DNA of 22,502 bases, taken from assembly GCA_036399175.1 (NCBI GenBank), contig DASWNP010000022.1, positions 1-22,502 of the forward strand, in the 5' to 3' direction. The translations under genes and the position numbers were made by a program. The DNA comes from DASWNP01 sp036399175 (GTDB taxonomy: Bacteria > Acidobacteriota > Blastocatellia > Pyrinomonadales > Pyrinomonadaceae). This document shows, in pieces, positions 17,060-22,502 of this stretch (positions are counted from its first letter, which is position 1; each line of letters opens with the position of its first letter). The notes below the pieces were generated by a model. It was not told the DNA's origin and did not search any database. It saw nothing but the letters and a program-made list of their open reading frames with translations.

Positions 17060-17087
17060 TTGACGTTGAGCAACCGGCGACGATAGT
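17060..17087 (+). promoter_or_regulatory. Candidate promoter upstream of the thioesterase gene
   Basis: TTGACG (17060-17065) and GATAGT (17082-17087) are separated by 16 bases. The -35 match is good and the -10 match moderate. It would give the thioesterase-ATPase pair its own transcript independent of the permease. Confidence 0.35.
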
Positions 17088-17116
17088 CTCTGACCGTTGT
17101 TAGCCTTTATGTTCTC

Positions 17117-17136
17117 TTCGACGCGCGCACGTCGAA
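17117..17136. repeat. Perfect 7-bp-arm hairpin between permease and thioesterase genes
   Basis: TTCGACG (17117-17123) and CGTCGAA (17130-17136) pair around a 6-base loop. A short A-rich run follows rather than a T run, so it is a weak candidate terminator. It lies 20 bases before the ribosome site of the thioesterase gene and could equally act in the leader of that message. Confidence 0.4.
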
Positions 17137-17173
17137 AATCGTGCGGCGATATTTCAAGGAGGATTTTGATAGT

Positions 17174-17971
17174 TTGACTCCGAGCCGAGAGACCCCGAAC
17201 GCGAGCCGTCCGTCCGACAAGAGCTGGTTCGCCGTCAATAAGCCCAACCCGCAGGCCGCGCTGCGCCTCTTCTGCTTTCCTTATGCGGGCGGCAATCACG
17301 CTCTCTTTCATAATTGGAGCAAGCACTTGCCCGCGACGGTCGAGGTCTGCGCCGCTCAACTGCCGGGTCGCGGCACGCGCCTGCGCGAAAAGCCCTTCAC
17401 GGCTCTCCCGCCGCTCGTCGAGAGCTTGGCCGAGGCTATGAGCCCGCGCCTCGAAAAGCCTTTCGCCTTCTTCGGCCACAGCATGGGCGCGTCGATAGCC
17501 TTCGAGCTGGCGCGTTACTTGAGAAGAACGCGAAGTGTTTTGCCGCAGCACCTATTCGTTTCGGGTCGGCGCGCGCCGCAAGTGCCGAAAGGCGAGCCGC
17601 CCATCTATAACCTGCCGCACGACGAGTTCATCGAAGAGCTTCGACGCCTCGACGGCACTCCCGCCGAAGTCCTTGAGCATCCCGAGCTGATGGAGTTGAT
17701 GATGCCTCTGCTGCGCGCCGACTTTTCGATAGTCGATACTTACGAATACTTTCCGGAGCCGCCGCTCGACTGCGGAATCACGGCCTACGGCGGCTTGCAG
17801 GATCACGAAGTCAGCCGCGAAAACCTCGAAGCGTGGCGCGAACAGACGCGAGGCAGTTTCACGCTGCGCATGCTGCCCGGCCGCCACTTCTTCTTGCAGA
17901 GCCATCAGCAGACTCTGCTCCGCTCGCTTCACACGGAGCTGCACGAGGCAGTCGTGCGCGCGTCCGTCTGA
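17174..17971 (+). CDS. Type II thioesterase (alpha/beta hydrolase, GrsT/RifR-like)
   Basis: The protein has 265 residues from the chosen start and shows the thioesterase II pattern: RLFCFPYAGGNHALFHNW near 31-48, LPGRGTRLREKPF at 63-75, the nucleophile motif GHSMG with S103, D210 (GGLQDHEVS) and H238 (GRHFF). Such enzymes clear wrong or stalled acyl groups from carrier proteins of NRPS and PKS assembly lines. I chose TTG 17174 because a perfect AAGGAGG lies 11 bases upstream; the earlier GTG at 17141 has none and would add eleven residues across the ribosome site. No NRPS or PKS gene is visible, so it is either near a cluster outside the window or an orphan serving in trans. It lies between the ADOP permease and ATPase copy B, 39 bases ahead of the latter. 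Confidence 0.92.
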   Translation: MTPSRETPNASRPSDKSWFAVNKPNPQAALRLFCFPYAGGNHALFHNWSKHLPATVEVCAAQLPGRGTRLREKPFTALPPLVESLAEAMSPRLEKPFAFFGHSMGASIAFELARYLRRTRSVLPQHLFVSGRRAPQVPKGEPPIYNLPHDEFIEELRRLDGTPAEVLEHPELMELMMPLLRADFSIVDTYEYFPEPPLDCGITAYGGLQDHEVSRENLEAWREQTRGSFTLRMLPGRHFFLQSHQQTLLRSLHTELHEAVVRASV

Positions 17972-18010
17972 CGGCTTCGCCCGCGCGCTCTTTGAGTTGG
18001 AGCAGATGAA

Positions 18011-18757
18011 ATGAGCGAGACAGACCGGCGGCAGCAACTCATCCGCCTCGAAGGTGTGACGAAAGTCTTCCTCAACGACGAGGTTGAGCTGCACGCTCTT
18101 TCGGGCATCAATCTCGACATCAGCCGGGGCGAGTACGTCTCCATTGCAGGCCCCTCGGGCTGCGGCAAATCGACGCTGCTCTCCATCCTCGGCCTGCTCG
18201 ATACTCCGACCGGGGGCAGCTATCTCTTCGACGGAAAATCGGTCGCTCGGCTATCGCTCGCCGAGCGGGCGCACATACGCAATCTTCAAATCGGCTTCAT
18301 CTTTCAGAGCTTCAATCTCATCGGCGACCTGACAGTCTACGAGAACGTCGAGCTGCCTCTGACCTATCGCGGCATGAAGGCCGCGCAGCGCAAAGAGCTT
18401 GTCGTGGAGGCGCTTGAGAAGGTCGGGATGCTCAGTCGCGCGGGGTATCTGCCGGGGCAGCTTTCGGGCGGGCAGCAGCAGCGAGTCGCAGTCGCTCGCG
18501 CCGTCGCCGGTCGCCCGCTCATCCTTCTGGCCGACGAGCCGACCGGCAACCTCGATTCCAAAAACGGCGAGAGCGTCATGCAACTGCTCGACGACCTGCA
18601 CCGAGGCGGGGCGACCATCTGCGTCGTCACGCACGACCCGCGCTTCGCGCAGATGTCCCAACGCGTCTTCTATCTTTTCGACGGGCGCATCGTCGAAGAA
18701 GGCGACCCCCGCCACGCCGGGCGCGAGCTTCAGGAAATCGGCTTCGAGCTGGCCTAA
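18011..18757 (+). CDS. ABC exporter ATPase, MacB/LolD-type (copy B)
   Basis: This 248-residue nucleotide-binding subunit has Walker A GPSGCGKST, the Q-loop FIFQSFNLIGDLTVYENV, the signature LSGGQQQRVAVARA, Walker B ILLADEPTGNLDS and H-loop VTHDP. It is a close paralogue of copy A at 8180. By eye, roughly 70% of residues agree, and an 81-base stretch (18293-18373 against 8456-8536) differs at only four silent positions. GGAG lies 8 bases before ATG 18011. It follows the type II thioesterase closely and lies about 1 kb after the ADOP permease, so it is the best local candidate to drive that permease. Which of the two ATPases pairs with the permease and the adaptor cannot be read from sequence. 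Confidence 0.95.
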   Translation: MSETDRRQQLIRLEGVTKVFLNDEVELHALSGINLDISRGEYVSIAGPSGCGKSTLLSILGLLDTPTGGSYLFDGKSVARLSLAERAHIRNLQIGFIFQSFNLIGDLTVYENVELPLTYRGMKAAQRKELVVEALEKVGMLSRAGYLPGQLSGGQQQRVAVARAVAGRPLILLADEPTGNLDSKNGESVMQLLDDLHRGGATICVVTHDPRFAQMSQRVFYLFDGRIVEEGDPRHAGRELQEIGFELA

Positions 18758-18784
18758 AGCCTCAACCAAACCCACAAAAGAGTT

Positions 18785-18812
18785 TTCTCGAACGAAAAGA
18801 GGTTCTCGAACG
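18785..18812. repeat. Two direct copies of TTCTCGAACG, 18-base period
   Basis: The decamer occurs at 18785-18794 and 18803-18812 in the gap between converging genes (18758-18922). A 5-bp hairpin at 18906-18917 lies near the kinase stop. No T-tract terminator was seen in this gap. The meaning of the repeat is unknown. Confidence 0.35.
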
Positions 18813-18922
18813 GTCTCGGTCGCGTCTCTGCTGTCAGAGATGGGCGGGAGGGAATGTTCGATGGTCGGAGAGGTGTGCTGGATTAGAAGCCGGACAAAGC
18901 GCGGGGCGAGGGCTCGCTCGCG

Positions 18923-21900
18923 TCAGCTCGTGATGCCGGTGCGAAGCAGGAATTGTTCGTAGCGCGGGTCGGAGCGCAGGTTGTCGATGCGCGGGTCAAC
19001 AAGAACGTAGGTGAGGCCGACGGCGTTCTCGCTCTCGGCCTGCGCAATCCAACGGAAAGCCTCGTCGATTTCGCCGAGCAGCGAATAGACGACGGCTATC
19101 TCGAAGCCCGTCACCCACTCCTGGTCGCGCTTGGCGACGATGTCGGCGATTATCGCGCGGGCTTCATCCGTGCGGCCGCAGGAGGCGAGCACGTGCGCGT
19201 GCTTCGTGCGCGTCGTGGCCGTGTCGCCGACGAAGGCGCGCTCCTGTTCGAGCACGGCCAGAGCCTCTTCGCACATGCCCATGCGCTCGTAGCACCAACG
19301 GAGAATGATGTGCGTCGGGATAGAGCCGGGGTCAAGCTCAAGGGCGCGCTGGCACTGCTCGACGCCCTCGCCGTAGCGGCGCGCGAAGAAGAGGACGTTG
19401 GCGACCGCCGTCGCTATCACGGGCGAGCGGGGCGAAATCTCCTGTGCGCGTCGAATCTCTTCGATGGCCTTTTCGTGATGCCCCATCGCCGACAGACTGA
19501 AGGCGTACCAGCGATGAGCCGGGGCGTTCTCCGGTTTCAGCTCGATGGCGCGACGGTATTCGGCCTGTGCGCCCGCCCAGTCGCGGTCGTAGTGAAACTT
19601 GACGAAGCCGAGCGAGGCGTGAGCTTCGGCCAGATGCTCGTTGGCTTCGACTGCCTTCAAGGCCGCCTGCTTGGCGCGCTCGAAAGCTCCGACGGGCGGC
19701 GGCTCGACGTACCAGTTCAAAAGAGCGTAGCAATCGGCCATCTCCGAATAGGCGAGCGCGAAGTTCGGGTCGCGCTCGACGGCGCGCTCGAAGCGTTCGA
19801 TGGCTTGCCTGAGCCCTTCCGCCGTGCGCTTGGTCGAATAGTAGCGCCCGGCGACGTAGAGCTTGTGCGCCTCTTCGTTGTCGGTGTGGCGCTGCTCGAC
19901 CGAAGGCGAGATGCTGCCCGCCGAGCCGCCGCTTTGCGCGGGCTGTGTGGCGAGCGGGCTCGCGCCCGGCCTGTTCAGCTCCGTCCGGTCGGCGGGCGAG
20001 ACGCCGACGCCGCCGCCCTGTCTGCCTTCGCGCAGCTCGACGATTGGGTTCTCCGTCCGGCGCAGAATATCTTTGAAACGCGCGTCGGCGCGAAGCCGGT
20101 CGAACTGCGGCTCGACGCCGAGCCAGACCATCCATGCGTCGCGCTCCTGCAAGCCCTGTTCGAGCCGCGTGACGGCCTGCTCGTACTCGCCCAGATTGCA
20201 ATGCACGAGCGCGAGGTGAAAAGGCGAAACCTTTCGCTCAGGCGGCAGTTCGGTCAATTCGCGCAGCAGCGCGCGAGCTTCCTGTAGCCGTCCGGCGCGG
20301 GCGTAGGCCGAGGCGAGGCTGGCCTGAAAGAAGGGCAGTTCGCCGCTCTGCTCGACGGCCTTCTGCGCCTCGCTCACAGCCTCTTCATAAAAGCCTCGCT
20401 CTCTGAGCGCCCAGGCGATGGAGAAGCGCGAAAGGATGTAGTCGGGGTGCTCGGAGAGGAGCTTGCGAAACTGCGCGATGCTCTCGTCGTAGCGGCGCGC
20501 GTGATAGAAGCACCACGCGAGATGATGTTGAGCGAAGAGGTTCAGAGGGTCTATCTCAAGCGCGCGACGCGCTTCGCCGATGCCTTCCTCGAAGCGTCCC
20601 TCCATCATCAGCAGGAGCGAATACCATAGATGCCCTGTCGCGTAGTTCGGGTTGAGGTCGAGGGCGCGACGGTGCAAGTCTTCGGCTGCTGTCCAGTCGA
20701 AATCGTAGGCGAGGGAGGCAAAACCGAGCGAGCTGTAGGCTTCGGCCAAAGAGTCATCGAGCTTGATGGCGCGCTGCGCCGAATCCTTCGCTGCCTCGTA
20801 GCATTCGAGGGAGGGGCGCATGCCGTAGATGCCGAGCCAGATAAAGTAGTCGGCGATGCCGGCGTGAGCTTCGGCATAGTTCGGGTCTAAGGCGACGGCC
20901 TGACGGTAAAACTCGATGGCTTTACTGAACCCCTCTTCGTCGAAGCTGTTCCAGTGGTGACGCCCGCGCATGTAAGCCTCGAAGGCTTGCGGGCTGTCGG
21001 TCGAGCGTTTGGCGAGGCGCTGGCGCTCGTTCCCCGTCAGTTGCGGGATGATGGCTTCGGCGACGCGCAGCGAGATGGTGTCCTGAATGCCGATGACGTC
21101 GGTCAGCTTTTCGTCGAACTGTCCAGCCCAGACGGCGGCGCGGCGCGACACGTCGAGCAGTTGGACGGTGACGCGGATGCGCTCTCCTGCGAGCGTGATG
21201 CGCCCGTCGAGGACGTAGTTGGCGCGTAGCTCGTGGCCTGCGTCGAAAGGGTCTGTGTCGCTCTGCTGGTAGCGCAGAACCGAGCCGGTCGGGCGCACGG
21301 CGAAGCGGCGCAGGCCGCTCAGGCGCGTAATCAGCGCGTCGGCCAATCCGATGCTCAGGTAGTTGTCGGCGCTCGCGCCGCCGACGCCCTGCGCCATGTG
21401 CAGCACCCGCAGCGGAAGGATGGCGACCGTCTCCCCGCCGCCCGCGACAGGCTCGAAAGTGGATGGACGCAGAACTTTGACGGGTCGGAAGTGATAAGCC
21501 TGGGCGAGCACGGGACGGCCTTCGAGGTAGCGCGAGATGTCTTCGCTGAACTGCTCGACCGACTCGTAGCGCAGACGCGCCTCTTTCTGCAAAGCCTTGA
21601 GGATGACGTTGTCGAGACTTCCCATCAACTCGCGCCTGAGAGATTCGGGGCGACCTCCGCGCGCTTCGTAGAGCGCCGCCAGGCTCGCAATCGAGACGCC
21701 CGAATAACTGAAGGGCAGCACCTCGTTCGGACGCGAAAGCGCGATGCTCGGCTTCTCGGGGCTCTCTTCGCAGATGACGCGCGCTATCTCGTAAGGCATG
21801 CGGCTGCGAATGCTGTAGGGGCGATGGCCGGTCATCAATTCGTAGAGCAGCACGCCGAGGCCGTAGATGTCTGAAGAGGGCGTCATCGTCAAGCCCTGCA

Positions 21901-22502
21901 CCTGTTCGGGGCTGGCGTATTCGGGCGTCATCAGGCGCATGGCCGTCTCGGTCGGGACGAGCGTGTCGGGCGCAAGCTCGGGGTTCAAGAGCTTGGCGAT
22001 GCCGAAGTCTAAAAGCTTCGGCACGCCGTCGCGCGTGACGAGGATGTTCGAGGGCTTGATGTCGCGGTGGACGACGTGTTTCTGATGCGCGTAAGCGACA
22101 GCCGCGCAGACCTGCCGGAAGAGGCGCAGGCGCTCGCGTATCGAGAGCTTCTCCGAGTCGCAGTATTGATAGAGCGGTCGGCCTTCGATGTATTCCATGA
22201 CGAAATAGGGAAGGCCGTCTTCGGTCGTGCCGCCGTCTAAGAGACAGGCGATGTTCGGGTGTTCGAGGGCGGCGAGAATCTGTCGCTCGTTGCGGAAGCG
22301 CCGGATGATGAAATCGGTGTCCATCCCGCGCTTGATGAGCTTGATGGCGACGTTGCGTCGAAACTCGCTGTCGGCGCGCTCGGCCAGGTAGACCGCGCCC
22401 ATGCCGCCCCTGCCTACTTCGCGGACGATTTGATATGCGCCGATGCGCCGGCCCGTCATCGAGTTGGGGTCTTCGGGGTCGGATGGCGGAGAAGAGACTT
22501 GC
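18923..22502 (-). CDS. Eukaryote-like Ser/Thr kinase with FlgO/TolB-N-like domain and two TPR modules (5' partial)
   Basis: Numbering is from ATG 22459 (1178 residues). The frame stays open 14 further codons to the window edge, and that ATG has no ribosome site. Homologues usually carry about 80 residues before the kinase domain, so the true start lies outside. Residues 8-315 are the kinase: GRGGMGAVYLA loop, K40 (VAIK), E58, HRDIKPSN with D133, DFG with D151, and TPEYASPE, all intact. Residues 343-475 resemble the FlgO/TolB-N domain often paired with CadC-like regulators (VAILPL, GLADALITRLS, YVLDGRI, RAAVWAGQFD). Residues 491-801 and 863-1174 are two TPR modules, each ending in a 'P-x-x-D-x-L-R-x-D-x-R' motif. 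A Gly/Ser/Pro-rich linker joins them. No membrane span is seen. It probably phosphorylates proteins held by the TPR scaffold. The neighbouring export genes converge on it, so no operon link exists. Confidence 0.93.
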   Translation of the reverse strand, partial: QVSSPPSDPEDPNSMTGRRIGAYQIVREVGRGGMGAVYLAERADSEFRRNVAIKLIKRGMDTDFIIRRFRNERQILAALEHPNIACLLDGGTTEDGLPYFVMEYIEGRPLYQYCDSEKLSIRERLRLFRQVCAAVAYAHQKHVVHRDIKPSNILVTRDGVPKLLDFGIAKLLNPELAPDTLVPTETAMRLMTPEYASPEQVQGLTMTPSSDIYGLGVLLYELMTGHRPYSIRSRMPYEIARVICEESPEKPSIALSRPNEVLPFSYSGVSIASLAALYEARGGRPESLRRELMGSLDNVILKALQKEARLRYESVEQFSEDISRYLEGRPVLAQAYHFRPVKVLRPSTFEPVAGGGETVAILPLRVLHMAQGVGGASADNYLSIGLADALITRLSGLRRFAVRPTGSVLRYQQSDTDPFDAGHELRANYVLDGRITLAGERIRVTVQLLDVSRRAAVWAGQFDEKLTDVIGIQDTISLRVAEAIIPQLTGNERQRLAKRSTDSPQAFEAYMRGRHHWNSFDEEGFSKAIEFYRQAVALDPNYAEAHAGIADYFIWLGIYGMRPSLECYEAAKDSAQRAIKLDDSLAEAYSSLGFASLAYDFDWTAAEDLHRRALDLNPNYATGHLWYSLLLMMEGRFEEGIGEARRALEIDPLNLFAQHHLAWCFYHARRYDESIAQFRKLLSEHPDYILSRFSIAWALRERGFYEEAVSEAQKAVEQSGELPFFQASLASAYARAGRLQEARALLRELTELPPERKVSPFHLALVHCNLGEYEQAVTRLEQGLQERDAWMVWLGVEPQFDRLRADARFKDILRRTENPIVELREGRQGGGVGVSPADRTELNRPGASPLATQPAQSGGSAGSISPSVEQRHTDNEEAHKLYVAGRYYSTKRTAEGLRQAIERFERAVERDPNFALAYSEMADCYALLNWYVEPPPVGAFERAKQAALKAVEANEHLAEAHASLGFVKFHYDRDWAGAQAEYRRAIELKPENAPAHRWYAFSLSAMGHHEKAIEEIRRAQEISPRSPVIATAVANVLFFARRYGEGVEQCQRALELDPGSIPTHIILRWCYERMGMCEEALAVLEQERAFVGDTATTRTKHAHVLASCGRTDEARAIIADIVAKRDQEWVTGFEIAVVYSLLGEIDEAFRWIAQAESENAVGLTYVLVDPRIDNLRSDPRYEQFLLRTGITS
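19950..20008. repeat. Paired GC-rich hairpins inside the TPR linker of the kinase gene
   Basis: GCGAGC (19950-19955) pairs with GCTCGC (19958-19963), and GTCGGCG (19988-19994) pairs with CGCCGAC (20002-20008). Both lie in the region coding for the Gly/Ser/Pro linker (residues about 803-860) between the two TPR modules. Two hairpins so close together within a low-complexity linker suggest an in-frame palindromic insertion. In such GC-rich DNA chance is also possible. Confidence 0.4.

Noticed and set aside
18953..20287. Long plus-strand open frame (444 codons) opposite the kinase gene
   Set aside because: It is antisense to the TPR region, has no recognisable domain and no ribosome site. The opposite strand carries clear kinase and TPR motifs. 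Long antisense frames are expected at this GC content.

Overview
The window is GC-rich bacterial chromosome, densely coding on both strands. It most likely comes from an Acidobacteriota member, and the Blastocatellia/Pyrinomonadaceae type fits best. The main evidence is an ADOP-type double FtsX permease (a family named for acidobacteria), an eukaryote-like Ser/Thr kinase joined to TPR repeats, and an exported protein family I associate with this phylum. This placement is inference; no rRNA or tRNA gene is present to confirm it.

Left end (1-2612, plus strand): the C-terminus of a trehalose synthase-type GH13 enzyme (treS) is followed by a single-chain trehalose-6-phosphate synthase/phosphatase (otsA-otsB fusion). 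Together they form a trehalose block. A 24-bp-arm palindrome built from heptamer repeats sits between them. Next is a Tat-exported amidase of the peptide-amidase type (2679-4352). It converges on a minus-strand operon, and a roughly 230-bp nested palindromic element (4385-4614) fills the junction.

Minus-strand operon (6634 down to 4633): an ECF sigma factor, a very small soluble zinc-binding anti-sigma factor, and an exported protein with kinase-like sequence motifs. A 255-bp divergent region separates it from the next block.

Exporter and signalling block (6890-18757, plus strand): a MacA/HlyD-type adaptor, a MacB/LolD-type ATPase, an NtrC-type regulator, its histidine kinase, a membrane-anchored M28 metallopeptidase with many membrane spans, an ADOP permease, a type II thioesterase, and a second ATPase that is a close paralogue of the first. 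Together they resemble a MacAB-type export locus with its own two-component control. The thioesterase and peptidase hint at a peptide or polyketide-like cargo, but no NRPS or PKS gene is visible here, so that is inference.

Right end (18923-22502, minus strand): a giant Ser/Thr kinase with a FlgO/TolB-N-like domain and two tandem TPR modules of about 310 residues each. Its reading frame is still open at the window edge, so the true start lies outside.

No CRISPR array, prophage, insertion sequence or stable RNA gene was recognised. No gene-free stretch exceeds 300 bases.
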